Shown in pieces: positions 18,479 to 26,757 of a DNA stretch of 64,000 nt. How positions within the stretch are numbered: position 1 is the stretch's first letter; every line of letters begins with the position of its first letter. The notes under the pieces were generated by a model, which searched no databases, was not told the DNA's origin, and saw only the letters and a list, made by a program, of their open reading frames with translations. The stretch covers positions 62,001 to 126,000 of the forward strand of contig CAWCHI010000018.1 of NCBI GenBank assembly GCA_963795335.1, given 5' to 3'. The translations under genes and the position numbers were made by a program. The stretch comes from Trebonia sp963795335. Lineage in GTDB: Bacteria; Actinomycetota; Actinomycetes; Streptosporangiales; Streptosporangiaceae.

Positions 18479-18994
18479 TCAGGCGCCAAGGGCGGTGTCA
18501 AGGGCGCGCTCCATCGCCGGCCCGAACCCGAGCCGCACCGCGATGGACTCCACCGCGTCCTCGACGTGGTCCCACGGGTCGTCTTCCGAGTCGAAGTCCA
18601 GCCGGCTGCAGATCGCCGCGAGGTCCATCTCGTCGAGCCCGAGGTCACTGAAGATCGACAGGTCCCCTACCGGGAGCACCTGATCGAGGTCGTCCTCGTC
18701 CGGCACCGGGATCTCGAGGTACTCGAGCACCTGCTCGGCCAGCGGGTAGTCGAGGGCCGCGCCGATATCGGACAGCAGTACCGAGACCTGGTTGCCGACC
18801 AGCCGGACGGCCACGAAGAAGTAGTCGTCGATCCCGGCGAGGCCGATCGTGCCCGCGAGGCTGGGCTGCTGTCGCAGCACCCGGATGAACCCCGTGAGGT
18901 CATCGGTCACAGCCACCGGCAGGACACCAGCGTCCCACCCGTCCTCCTCACGGAAGACGACGATCGCAAAATCCGTCTCACTCGCCTCAGGCAT
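18479..18994 (-). CDS. tRNA adenosine deaminase-associated protein
   Basis: A 171-residue acidic protein of the family that accompanies tadA in actinomycetes. It opens with DFAIVVFREEDGWDAGVLP and has a conserved LSDIGAALDYPLAEQVLEYL central segment, shown here in part. The function is not established; gene pairing with tadA suggests a link to tRNA editing. ATG 18994 (MPEASETDF) is preferred to an upstream in-frame ATG because the conserved N-terminus begins there. Confidence 0.88.
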   Translation of the reverse strand: MPEASETDFAIVVFREEDGWDAGVLPVAVTDDLTGFIRVLRQQPSLAGTIGLAGIDDYFFVAVRLVGNQVSVLLSDIGAALDYPLAEQVLEYLEIPVPDEDDLDQVLPVGDLSIFSDLGLDEMDLAAICSRLDFDSEDDPWDHVEDAVESIAVRLGFGPAMERALDTALGA

Positions 18995-19258
18995 CGCCAC
19001 GATACGACCATACCGCCGCAAGGGAGGCCGGCGTGGCTGCTTCACCTGCGCTCAACCCGGCGGCATACTGCGTCAGGGCCCGGTGCATTCTTCGCATGGG
19101 GTCATGAGTAGCGCCGACTGGTTGCGGGCATACTTGGTGCCGGACGGGCATGGCCAGATCGGCACCCGCTTGGAGGTCCAACCCCCATCCAAGCCGCGTG
19201 CCGGACTAGTATTAAGGAACTGGCAGATGGAGCACTCTGCGCTTCCAGGGAGGCGGCA

Positions 19259-19414
19259 GTGAAACCGAGCAGAATCATCGGCTACCTGGTCATAGCCTTC
19301 ATCGTGTGGTGGGTGATTCAGGAGCCGACGAGTGCTGCCCACTTGGTGCACAATATCGGAGCGCTGCTCAGCGAGGCGGCACACGGCCTATCCAACTTCG
19401 TGGCGTCGATCTGA
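19259..19414 (+). CDS. Small single-pass membrane protein, 51 residues
   Basis: GTG 19259 opens a 51-residue protein beginning VKPSRIIGYLVIAFIVWW, one transmembrane helix (about residues 6-20) followed by an amphipathic tail ending LSNFVASI. A purine-rich AGGGAGG site (about 19248-19253) precedes the start. It lies 17 bp before the PH-domain gene, so the two are likely an operon. The function is unknown. Similar tiny proteins precede PH-domain genes in other actinomycetes, from memory. Confidence 0.7.
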   Translation: MKPSRIIGYLVIAFIVWWVIQEPTSAAHLVHNIGALLSEAAHGLSNFVASI

Positions 19415-19431
19415 AGTTAGTCAGGTAAGTA

Positions 19432-19959
19432 ATGGGTATTAGGGTCGTTCCGAACGAGACGGTCCCGGCTGCCGTTTACCGGGTTCTGCTGCCGCACGAG
19501 CGGCGAGTTATCACCGTTCGGTTCCACCCGGCGGTTCTCATCCGGCCGGTGGCCGAGGCCCTCGGCGGGCTCGCGGTTGCCGGCCTCCTCTCCACCCTGG
19601 TCCACCTCTACAGCACGGTCCTGCTGGTCATCTGGCTGCTTTGGCTGATCCTGGTCATCCGACTGCTTTTCCGGATCTATGCCTGGCTCGAAGATTACTT
19701 TGTGGTTACGTCCGCGCGGATTCTGCTCGCCACCGGCGTATTCCGCAAGACCGTGAACATGATGCCGCTGACCAAGGTCACCGATATGCGATTCGAACGT
19801 TCACCAGCCGGGCGTTTGTTCGGATTTGGCACGTTCATCGTGGAGTCAGCTGGCCAGGAGCAGGCGCTGCACACGATCGACCACCTGCCCTATCCCGAGC
19901 AGCTGTACATCGAGGTATGCGGGCTGATCTTCAAAGATGACGGCAAGAGTGACGATTAG
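19432..19959 (+). CDS. Bacterial PH-domain membrane protein (YdbS-like)
   Basis: A 175-residue protein. Residues 20-55 are a soluble lead, about 43-85 hold two transmembrane helices, and residues about 88-165 form a bacterial PH domain recognisable by DYFVVTSARILLATGVF and MPLTKVTDMRFERSPAGRLF, shown in part. Such proteins are membrane-anchored with unknown ligands. It is co-directional with the 51-residue membrane protein and ends at a strong terminator. Confidence 0.88.
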   Translation: MGIRVVPNETVPAAVYRVLLPHERRVITVRFHPAVLIRPVAEALGGLAVAGLLSTLVHLYSTVLLVIWLLWLILVIRLLFRIYAWLEDYFVVTSARILLATGVFRKTVNMMPLTKVTDMRFERSPAGRLFGFGTFIVESAGQEQALHTIDHLPYPEQLYIEVCGLIFKDDGKSDD

Positions 19960-19979
19960 CGATTGGCCAGCCACGCGAT

Positions 19980-20016
19980 AAACGGCCCGGGCGTAAGCGC
20001 CCGGGCCGTTTTGCTT
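19980..20016. terminator. Rho-independent terminator shared by PH-domain and ROK genes
   Basis: A 13-bp perfect GC-rich stem (19981-19993 with 19998-20010) with a 4-base loop is followed on the plus strand by a short T-rich run. An A-T pair extends the stem at each end. It lies between convergent genes. Confidence 0.92.
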
Positions 20017-21041
20017 TAGAGCAGCCGCACCAACTCAGCCGCCGCGATCGCCGAACCCCGCGCGCCGGCCATATCCAGGTCGGGTACCAGCATGATGTCC
20101 GCGATCTCGGCCTGCTCGACGTAGAGCCGGGTGTGCTCCGTGACCGTCGCCACGAACCAGTCGCGGAAGTGCGGGGCCGCGTCGATGACCCCGCCGCCGA
20201 CGAAGTAGGTGTGCGGATCGGTGAACTTCGCCGCGACGGAGAACACCCGCCCCATGGCCATGGCCTGCTGCCCGAAGATATGCAGGGACATCTCGTCACC
20301 GCGCTCGGCGTAGCCCCGTACCAGCTTGGCCGCCTGCCTGATGTCGAGCTTACTCAGCTCGTGCTCCGGGTACCGGGTCAGCCAGTAAGGCAGCAGGTTC
20401 CTGGTGATGCCGGTCAGCGAGGCGACCGACTCCGCGTCCCCGTGCTGCCCGCAGTTGCAGGCCGGCAGCGGCTGATCCGGTTCGAGTACCCCGTACAGGG
20501 GGATCGGCATGTGGCCGAGCTCGCCCGCCATCCCGGCGGCACCCTTGATGATGTGCCCGTCCTGGATCACGCCGCCGCCAAACCCAGTCCCGACGATGGC
20601 CGAGACCGAGCTGCGCTCCAGCGCGTCCGCGCCGTGCCGGGTGTAGTGGGCGTAGAGGGCAGCCGCGTTGCCGTCGTTGTTGTACAGCACCGGCAGGCCG
20701 AGGCGCTCCTCAAGGGCGGCCCGGATGTTGAACCGGGACCAGTCCGGGTGCCCGAAGTTCGTCGCCCCGCCGGTCGCGAGCACGCCGTCCGCGCTGGCCG
20801 GACCGGGAGTGTCGAGGCCAACGCCGCGGACCTTCGCCCGCGCCACCCCGGTCATCTGCAGGACCTTGTCGAAGCAGTCGACCAGGGCGGTGATGGCCTT
20901 ATCCGGCCCCTCCCGCACCAGGCTTGGCACCTCGGCCATCTCCGTGACGAGGAACCTGCCGCTGGAATCGAGGACCGTCCCGTTGTTGGCCGTTCCCCCG
21001 TTGTCGATCCCCACGGTCACCCAGTCGACCGAAGCCTGCAT
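20016..21041 (-). CDS. ROK-family sugar kinase or regulator-like protein
   Basis: A 341-residue ROK protein. The phosphate motif is GIDNGGTANNGTV (residues 11-23), the sugar site is NNDGNAAALY, the glycine loop is VGTGFGGGV and the EXGH motif is GELGHMP, which all fit a glucokinase-like enzyme. The zinc motif, normally CxCGxxGCxE, reads CNCGQHGDAE, so the third cysteine is Asp. There is no N-terminal helix-turn-helix, so it is a kinase rather than a repressor. ATG 21041 has a strong AAGGAGG site and is preferred to an in-frame upstream start. A 15-bp inverted repeat lies 43-79 bp upstream. Confidence 0.88.
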   Translation of the reverse strand: MQASVDWVTVGIDNGGTANNGTVLDSSGRFLVTEMAEVPSLVREGPDKAITALVDCFDKVLQMTGVARAKVRGVGLDTPGPASADGVLATGGATNFGHPDWSRFNIRAALEERLGLPVLYNNDGNAAALYAHYTRHGADALERSSVSAIVGTGFGGGVIQDGHIIKGAAGMAGELGHMPIPLYGVLEPDQPLPACNCGQHGDAESVASLTGITRNLLPYWLTRYPEHELSKLDIRQAAKLVRGYAERGDEMSLHIFGQQAMAMGRVFSVAAKFTDPHTYFVGGGVIDAAPHFRDWFVATVTEHTRLYVEQAEIADIMLVPDLDMAGARGSAIAAAELVRLL

Positions 21042-21083
21042 AAACCCTCCTTGATCCTGGGATGTATACCACGGCGACACGGG

Positions 21084-21120
21084 CCTGGCCACCGGTCAGG
21101 GGTGGTGACCGGTGGCCAGG
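21084..21120. promoter_or_regulatory. 15-bp perfect inverted repeat upstream of the ROK gene
   Basis: Arms 21084-21098 and 21106-21120 are perfect reverse complements with a 7-base spacer. The element lies between the start of the ROK gene (minus strand) and the divergent tRNA-Ser gene, so it cannot be a terminator for either. It is an operator candidate, but an RNA hairpin in the ROK leader is also possible. Confidence 0.5.
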
Positions 21121-21323
21121 GGCATATAGGTGTATCGGCTGCTAGACAGCAGCTTACGGTCATTTGCCGGACGGCCCGGGAGCGGCTGCCCAAAAGACCG
21201 TCCCGGGCGGCGCTCCCATCGGGCGAGGCCGGGCAATCTCCCCGCCGCTTTGCGACTGACGGCCGCCTACCGGTACGCTGTTCGACACCGCGCCCCTTCG
21301 GTTCTGGCTGGGTGCACGGTGCT

Positions 21324-21415
21324 GGAGGATTCGCCTAGTCCGGTCTATGGCGCCGCACTGCTAATGCGGTTTGGGAGTGATCCCATCCGGGGTTCAAATC
21401 CCCGATCCTCCGCCA
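21324..21415 (+). tRNA. tRNA-Ser (anticodon GCT)
   Basis: A 92-nt class II tRNA with an encoded 3' CCA. GGAGGAT pairs with ATCCTCC, the anticodon loop contains GCT, the variable arm is long, and the T arm has GGTTCAAATCC. It reads AGC and AGU codons. Confidence 0.96.
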
Positions 21416-21743
21416 GCTAACCGGCAGTTCCCGACAGGTTGTTCGATCCTGCTGGCGCGACCAGGCCCTAGCCGATGGAACCATGGACATGTGACGCACT
21501 TCGTTCATAGTGGCCCGCCTGGGTTCACCCCGGGTCATGTGCTCCTGCCATCCGGTGAGACCGGCACCGAGGTGCTGCAGGACCTGACCAAGGAGCACGA
21601 CCCCGGAGGCGGTGGGCAAGTGAGCCTCCGCTGGCCGCTCCCTTGCCGGAGCTTGAGATGACGCTTGACGGGGTCCGCATCGGGTAAGCGCGCGGGACGC
21701 AGACAGGCCGCAGGGTCAGCCCGATGAGACACAGGAGGATGTC
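21416..21743. other. Intergenic region downstream of tRNA-Ser(GCT)
   Basis: No convincing gene, tRNA fragment or direct repeat of the tRNA 3' end was found by eye in these 328 bases. The last 30 bases hold the ribosome binding site of the next small gene. Confidence 0.5.
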
Positions 21744-21953
21744 GTGAGCGAGTTCGATGACCTGGAGAAGAAGGCCGAGGACTTTGTTGAAGAGCATCCG
21801 GAGCAGGCCGGCAAGGGAATCAACGAGGTAGCCGATATCCCCGAGCACGACACCGATCACCAGCACGACGAGCAGATCGACCGTGCCATGGACGCCGCCG
21901 AACAGCACATTGGCCAGAACCGGGATAACCAGGACCAGTCACAGCGCAGCTAG
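21744..21953 (+). CDS. Small acidic protein of MT0933-like antitoxin type
   Basis: A 69-residue, strongly charged protein (GTG start behind ACAGGAGG). Its layout of a short helix, HPEQAGKGINEVADI, then QIDRAMDAAEQHIG resembles the MT0933 (Rv0909-like) antitoxin family of actinomycetes. No toxin gene sits beside it, and many members of this family are solitary, so a TA role is only a family-based label. Confidence 0.6.
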   Translation: MSEFDDLEKKAEDFVEEHPEQAGKGINEVADIPEHDTDHQHDEQIDRAMDAAEQHIGQNRDNQDQSQRS

Positions 21954-22333
21954 CAGGAGCCTGCCTGAGGTCACGGCTGCTCTCCGAGGTAGCCGTTGGG
22001 TCGTCTCTACTTGGGCCCCTGCCGTCCCGACGATCTCAGGGTTGGGGTCGCCATGGCTGGCGAACCGCGTCGCCAGTAAAGCTCGGCGTCGTAGATCGCT
22101 GATTACTGGTGTTATGGACCGTTGCGGTGACCGAAGGCGGCTTGGGCCCGATCCCAATGACCTGGCTGTAAGCAGCGGCGCCGCGCGGGTTGCGGCCACT
22201 AAAGGTCTTCTCCGTGAGGAACACGAGACTGGCTTGCGCCTGGCGCAGTTGCTCATGCCGTCCGCGGGTAGGGCGCGCTCGAGCGCCGGGCACAGCTTCG
22301 GGTCGTGAGGCGGTATAGACCGGCATCGTAGCT
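21954..22333. other. Intergenic region without supported gene
   Basis: About 380 bases of lower GC content with open frames on both strands that lack ribosome sites and plausible codon use. It could contain a decayed gene. Nothing here is recognisable. Confidence 0.5.
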
Positions 22334-23023
22334 CTACCAGTTGTGCAGGGCCTTCTGGCGATCGACCGGCAGCGGATCCGGTGGCACGACCTTGTAACCC
22401 AGCTCGCGCAGTACTCTGGCCGCTTCCTCGGGCATGTCGCGGGCGACTGATGCGGCCTGTCGCCGCCGCCATCGCTCGCGGCCGTCCTTGACGCATTGCT
22501 GCCAGCCGGGCAGCGAGTCGAAGTTGCACTCACTGTCCGGGACTGGATGAAGTCCTCGGGCACGGGCGAAACCGGCTTCCGCCTCCGGGGATGTGCAGCG
22601 ACGAGATGTCATGCGGGGACTCGTGTCTGACGGAGACAGCAGGTGCGACAACGCTCCGCGGTGCCCATGAACATGGACGTGGGCCGAAGGATGTGAGCCT
22701 GGACTACTCAGGTAGTGGATTCGCAGCAGGGGCGTCCGATCCAGGACAGCAATGAGGTCGTAGGTCGACTCCTCAACGGCCAGGTACTGGCCTGACGACT
22801 CAAGCTGGCACTTGATGCTGATCTTCATGTCGGCCAGGTGCTTGCCTTGAACATGGAGGGGAAGCACCTGGCCGTCCCTGGGGATGACAATCGCTTTAGT
22901 CTCGTGCCTCTGGATGCTGACTGGCGGGACGGGGAGGCCAGGGAGAGTTGCAGAGAGGAGCCCGGCCGTCTCCTGGCCGAACTCCTCTACTAGCTGGTGC
23001 AGATCTCCTGGCGTATCCCTCAC
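22334..23023 (-). CDS. Hypothetical protein, second gene of an ATGA-coupled pair
   Basis: A 229-residue protein. An N-terminal helix (LHQLVEEFGQETAGLL) is followed by a beta-rich region with VSIQRHETKAIVIPRDG and an LLRIHYL...SAHVHVHGHRG segment, then a basic helical C-terminus. The His-rich strand recalls TumE-type toxin families, but I do not recognise the family with certainty. Its ATG overlaps the stop of the preceding small gene by four bases, so the two are translationally coupled. GC content is lower than the core genome. It may be a toxin-antitoxin-like pair. Confidence 0.65.
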   Translation of the reverse strand: MRDTPGDLHQLVEEFGQETAGLLSATLPGLPVPPVSIQRHETKAIVIPRDGQVLPLHVQGKHLADMKISIKCQLESSGQYLAVEESTYDLIAVLDRTPLLRIHYLSSPGSHPSAHVHVHGHRGALSHLLSPSDTSPRMTSRRCTSPEAEAGFARARGLHPVPDSECNFDSLPGWQQCVKDGRERWRRRQAASVARDMPEEAARVLRELGYKVVPPDPLPVDRQKALHNW

Positions 23024-23199
23024 CCGCTTAGAAGAAAGTCAATCTCCCGGAGTGCTTCCCATGCTGCCCACTCGTCGCCAACAAGCGACCTAGCGGCAGC
23101 CCGTTCGGCGATCTCTTCGTAGGTCACCCCAAGACGATTCAGGATTTCCCGTCGCCGCTCGTTCAGTTCGCCGAGGGTCAGGTCTTGTACTTCTGGCAT
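23020..23199 (-). CDS. Small hypothetical protein, first gene of the coupled pair
   Basis: A 59-residue helical protein (MPEVQDLTLGELNERRREIL at the start, then a helix ending EALREIDFLLSG). ATG 23199 has a GGGAGG site 8 bases upstream; a GTG two codons earlier is also possible. The size and position before a larger gene with an ATGA overlap resemble an antitoxin, but there is no recognised DNA-binding motif. Confidence 0.65.
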   Translation of the reverse strand: MPEVQDLTLGELNERRREILNRLGVTYEEIAERAAARSLVGDEWAAWEALREIDFLLSG

Positions 23200-23554
23200 G
23201 ACCACGGCCTCCCTTCCCTTACACCCACGGTAAGCGGACAGTCTGACAATTCCCAGACCTAGCTGTTGCGAACGTACAGGACGGGGGCGCGGCTTCCCAG
23301 CCGCCCGGGGAACTTCACTCTACCCAGGGGGTGTCGGCTCGGCGGCAAGACGAGGACATTCCCGGGGCTACACGCCTGCGGAATCCGTTATCGGCCTCAC
23401 AGGAGGCTGATTCGGCCGCCCATCGTTAGCAGGACACGGAGAAGCTCATGTCAGTGATCAGCTGGGGCGTGCCGCATGGCTGGCGGTCCGTCTCCACCGC
23501 TGCCGTCGGATGCCGCATCTCTTCCTCGGTCGGAGGTCCGGGGAGCCCGTAGCC
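23200..23554. other. Intergenic region
   Basis: This contains the promoter of the coupled pair on the minus strand and the leader of the short membrane protein on the plus strand. No gene or RNA is recognised. Confidence 0.5.
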
Positions 23555-23803
23555 GTGACCGCACGCGAGCGTACGGTTGTCCTGGTAGCCAGCCCCGCGG
23601 CCGCAGCAACCCGCCTGCACGCCCCCGACCGGCTACGTGCCCCTGGCCAGCAGCAGTGGGCTCAGTACCAGTCCCCGCTGCCGCCGAAGAACCGCACGCC
23701 ACGTCGCGGTAAGCACGCCGGCCGCGAGATCCTCGCCGGCGCCGGCGGGCTGATCGCCGCCATCATCGTGATCATCGTCGCCACGAGCCACCTCGATGGC
23801 TAG
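23555..23803 (+). CDS. Small C-terminally anchored membrane protein
   Basis: An 82-residue protein. A Pro/Gln-rich segment (PGQQQWAQYQSPLPPKNR) and a basic stretch (RTPRRGKHAGR) lead into one C-terminal transmembrane helix (ILAGAGGLIAAIIVIIVATS). This layout is common in actinobacterial hypothetical proteins. GTG 23555 has a weak purine-rich site upstream. It overlaps the convergent zinc-ribbon-like gene by four bases at the stops. Confidence 0.55.
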   Translation: MTARERTVVLVASPAAAATRLHAPDRLRAPGQQQWAQYQSPLPPKNRTPRRGKHAGREILAGAGGLIAAIIVIIVATSHLDG

Positions 23804-24078
23804 CGGCGGGTCTCTGTCACGGCCGGAACGCCGCCGACCTCGGCCCAGCAGTCCCGGTAGACCGCGGCTGCCTCGGCGTCGGTCGGGGCGTCCTCGACCG
23901 CGTGAATAGCCGCGGTGACCCGGGCGACGGCCTCACGGCTGCGGGTGCACGCCTCGCACCGCTGGCACAGGCGCGGCTGGCAATCCCCGCATTTCAGTGG
24001 CGGCATCAGGCCATAGCCAAGGGCGTCGAGGGCGGTCAGCATGCGGTCTCGCGGCGAGACAGGCAAGATCGTGTCCAT
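23800..24078 (-). CDS. Small cysteine-cluster protein, zinc-ribbon-like
   Basis: A 92-residue protein with CGDCQPRLCQRCEAC near residues 30-44, five cysteines that could bind zinc, and a helical C-terminus. It starts at ATG 24078. I do not recognise a family. Short Cys-rich genes like this are common in accessory regions of actinomycete genomes. Confidence 0.6.
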   Translation of the reverse strand: MDTILPVSPRDRMLTALDALGYGLMPPLKCGDCQPRLCQRCEACTRSREAVARVTAAIHAVEDAPTDAEAAAVYRDCWAEVGGVPAVTETRR

Positions 24079-24227
24079 TCAGTGAGACTGCCACCAAACT
24101 GGCCGCCGACAGGCTCGGTGTCCCCTACCTGGCGACATGCCTGTTCGCTCGCGCGCCGCGCGCTGTGCGGCTTTATGAGATGGCGTGCAGCCGGCGCTGA
24201 GGCCGGTACGGGACAGGGCCTGCTGGC

Positions 24228-24437
24228 TCACAGGGCATGACGGCTGCGGTCTGGTTTTATTGAATAGTCCTCAGCGAGCAGGCGACGGATCTCGTCCGGC
24301 TCTGCCGCGCGGATCTCTCCGCCGAGCCCGTCGCGCCTGTGCGCCCAGAACCCGTCCAGCCCTACGCCGATCACGTACGCCTCGCCCCAGGTGAGCCGGA
24401 GTGCGTCGAGCGCCTGGTCTTGTTCATCCTCAGTCAC
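24228..24437 (-). CDS. Small hypothetical protein, 69 residues
   Basis: GTG 24437 opens VTEDEQDQALDALRLTWGEA, then YVIGVGLDGFWAHRRDG and ends in a charged tail. The WGEAY...GFWAHRRD pattern occurs in many actinobacterial small proteins of unknown function, from memory. The coding frame has the expected codon pattern, and an in-frame extension upstream lacks it. Confidence 0.65.
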   Translation of the reverse strand: MTEDEQDQALDALRLTWGEAYVIGVGLDGFWAHRRDGLGGEIRAAEPDEIRRLLAEDYSIKPDRSRHAL

Positions 24438-24549
24438 AATGTTCCCCCAGTCGGCCACGCTACGGGCAGCCAAAGGACGGGGCAAGACACCCGATCGGGC
24501 ATCATCACGCTGAGGATTTCCGGCCCGCGGGATGCTAGAGCGTCCCCGG

Positions 24550-24840
24550 TCAGTTCGGCCGGGCGGCCAGCTCGCAGTCGGGATCGGCGGGCTCGCCGGT
24601 GAGGGCCCGGGCGATGGCCAGGGCGGCGGCGAGCTCGGGGGCGGCGTGACTGCCGCCGGCGCCGGTCCACATGCGGTGCATGGACCGCTCGAGCCACAGC
24701 GCCAGCTCGCCGTCGCCCGCCAGCCCCCGCTCGCGGGCTTGCTGCGCCGCCCGGACCAGCAGGTCTGCTTCCTGGCGGAGCGGGTCGACGCCGCCGGTCC
24801 GGCGCACCCCGGCGGTGCCCTCACGCTGGCGGATCGTCAT
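24550..24840 (-). CDS. Hypothetical helical protein, 96 residues
   Basis: ATG 24840 opens a 96-residue protein with the helical segments DPLRQEADLLVRAAQQARE and GELALWLERSMHRMW. No family is recognised. Strong GC bias at third positions supports coding. It lies about 110 bp upstream of the previous small gene on the same strand. Confidence 0.5.
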   Translation of the reverse strand: MTIRQREGTAGVRRTGGVDPLRQEADLLVRAAQQARERGLAGDGELALWLERSMHRMWTGAGGSHAAPELAAALAIARALTGEPADPDCELAARPN

Positions 24841-24987
24841 GCCGACCAGCGTCGCACGGTGCGCGGCCGCGGGCGCTGATCCCGGGTTATCCGGCGCTTC
24901 CGCGCGACAGGGCGGGAAGCAGCTCGTATCCGGTCACCCCCGGTCAAGCCGTCCGGGGGGTCGCCGTCAGCCGGTTGCCGCCGGCGG

Positions 24988-26640
24988 TCAGTGCGGCAGC
25001 GCCCCCAGCGTGGTGACGTCGAGGGTGCCCGCCGCGTACTGGTCGCGCAGGGTGGTCTTCTGGAACTTGCCGACCGAGGTCTTGGGTACCTCGGCAATGA
25101 AAGCCCAGCGCTCGGGCAGCTGCCACCGCGGCAGCCGGGCGGCCAGGTAGGCCCGCAGCTCGTCCGGTGTCACCGGGTTCACGTCCGACCGCAGCACCAC
25201 CGTGGCGAGCGGGCGCTCCCCCCACTGGTCGTCGGGCACGCCGATGACGGCCGCCTCGGCCACCGCCGGGTGCGCCATGATCAGGTTCTCCAGCTCCATC
25301 GAGGAGATCCACTCGCCGCCCGACTTGATCACGTCCTTGGCCCGGTCGGTGAGGCGGATGAACCCCTCGGCATCGAGCGTGCCCACGTCCCCGGTGCGGA
25401 GCCAGCCGTCGTGGAACTTCTCGGGCGCGCTGTCCTGGTAGTACGAGGCCGTTATCCACGGCCCGCGGCACTCCAGTTCGCCGACGGCCGCACCGTCGGA
25501 CGGGACGACGCGGCCGTCGTCGGTTGTCAGCCGGCCTTCGACGCCGCATACCAGCCGCCCCTGCGACGCCCGGTAAGGCCAGACCGCCTCGCCGGTGACG
25601 CCGACGGGCTCGCGGGCGACCGAGCCGATCGGCGACAGCTCGGTCATGCCCCACGCGTGGGTCATGGTGAGGCCGAACTCGTCCGAGTAGGCCCGCATGA
25701 CCGCCTCCGGCAGGGCCGAGCCGCCGCAGACGAGGGTGCGCAGCGAGGAGATGTCGCCTCCGGCGGTGCGGAGGTGGGCCAGCGTGCCCTGCCAGATCGT
25801 CGGCACCCCGGCGCCCACGGTGACCTTCTCGGCCTCGACCAGCTTGACGATGGCGGCCGGGGTCATGAAGCGGTCCGGCATGACCAGGTCAGCCCCGGAC
25901 ATCATCGCCGCGTACGGCAGTCCCCAGGCGTTGGCGTGGAACATCGGCACGATCGGCATGACCCGGTCGTACTGGCTGACGTCGAGCCCGTTGGCAGTGC
26001 AGACCACCATGGAGTGCAGGTAGGTCGACCGGTGGCTGTACGCGACGCCCTTGGGCAGCCCTGTCGTCCCGCTGGTGTAGCACATCGCGGCGGCGGAGCG
26101 CTCCTCGAGTTCGGGCCAGTCGAAGTCGGACGGGGCGCTCGCGAGCAGGTCCTCGTATGCGTGCACCTCGCGGCCTGTCCCGGCCAGGCTGGCGAGCGCG
26201 TCAGCGTCGGCCGGGCCGGAGACGATCACGTGCCTGATGGTCTCGGCCATCGGCAGCACCTTGGCGAACAGCGGGATCAGGGAGGCGTCGAGGATGACCG
26301 CGTAATCGCCCGCGTGGGTGGCGATGTACCCGACCTGGTCCGCCGCCAGCCGCAGGTTCAGCGTGTGCAGCACCGCCCCCATCGCGGGGACCGTCAGGTA
26401 GGCCTCGAGATGCTCGGCGTTGTTCCACATGAAGGTGGCCACCCGCTGATCGCCGTCGACCCCAAGCGAGCGCAGCGCGTTCGCCAGCCGTGCGGACCTG
26501 ATCCCGACGTCGGCGTAGCTGCGCCGGCGCGGCGGTTCGTCGCCCGCGCACGTCACCACCTCCTTGTCGCCGAAGACGGTGGTTCCGTAGCGCATGATGG
26601 CGGCGACCGTCAGCGGGAAGTCCATCATCGTGCTGTCCAT
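24988..26640 (-). CDS. Long- or medium-chain fatty-acid-CoA ligase
   Basis: Adenylate-forming enzyme that activates a carboxylic acid with ATP and CoA. The protein has 550 residues. Core motifs are YTSGTTGLPKGV (A3), THAWGMTELSP (A5), GWLRTGDVGTLD (A7), RAKDVIKSGGEWIS (A8) and the catalytic lysine in KTSVGKFQK (A10). The substrate is not set by sequence alone; similarity is closest in feel to FadD-type acyl-CoA synthetases. It stands alone, with the sigma-factor gene about 120 bp upstream on the same strand. Confidence 0.92.
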   Translation of the reverse strand: MDSTMMDFPLTVAAIMRYGTTVFGDKEVVTCAGDEPPRRRSYADVGIRSARLANALRSLGVDGDQRVATFMWNNAEHLEAYLTVPAMGAVLHTLNLRLAADQVGYIATHAGDYAVILDASLIPLFAKVLPMAETIRHVIVSGPADADALASLAGTGREVHAYEDLLASAPSDFDWPELEERSAAAMCYTSGTTGLPKGVAYSHRSTYLHSMVVCTANGLDVSQYDRVMPIVPMFHANAWGLPYAAMMSGADLVMPDRFMTPAAIVKLVEAEKVTVGAGVPTIWQGTLAHLRTAGGDISSLRTLVCGGSALPEAVMRAYSDEFGLTMTHAWGMTELSPIGSVAREPVGVTGEAVWPYRASQGRLVCGVEGRLTTDDGRVVPSDGAAVGELECRGPWITASYYQDSAPEKFHDGWLRTGDVGTLDAEGFIRLTDRAKDVIKSGGEWISSMELENLIMAHPAVAEAAVIGVPDDQWGERPLATVVLRSDVNPVTPDELRAYLAARLPRWQLPERWAFIAEVPKTSVGKFQKTTLRDQYAAGTLDVTTLGALPH

Positions 26641-26757
26641 CTGGCCGCGCGCCTCCTCGTCGAGTTACTGGTCGAACCCCCGGATCACCAGGGGTTCCTT
26701 ATCAACGTGATGTTGCCATGCTGCCGCGGCGCATTACAGCCCCAGGGGGTACATATC

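Noticed and set aside
19104..19262. A small plus-strand gene beginning MSSADWLRAYLV
   Set aside because: There is no ribosome site, composition is unlike a real small protein, and the better supported 51-residue gene starts just inside its end.
21744..21953. A complete toxin-antitoxin locus with the MT0933-like gene
   Set aside because: No toxin-type gene adjoins it on the same strand. The family label alone does not make a locus.
21883..22308. A plus-strand gene of 141 codons
   Set aside because: It begins inside the antitoxin-like gene in another frame and shows no motif or codon pattern. I list the interval as without a supported gene.
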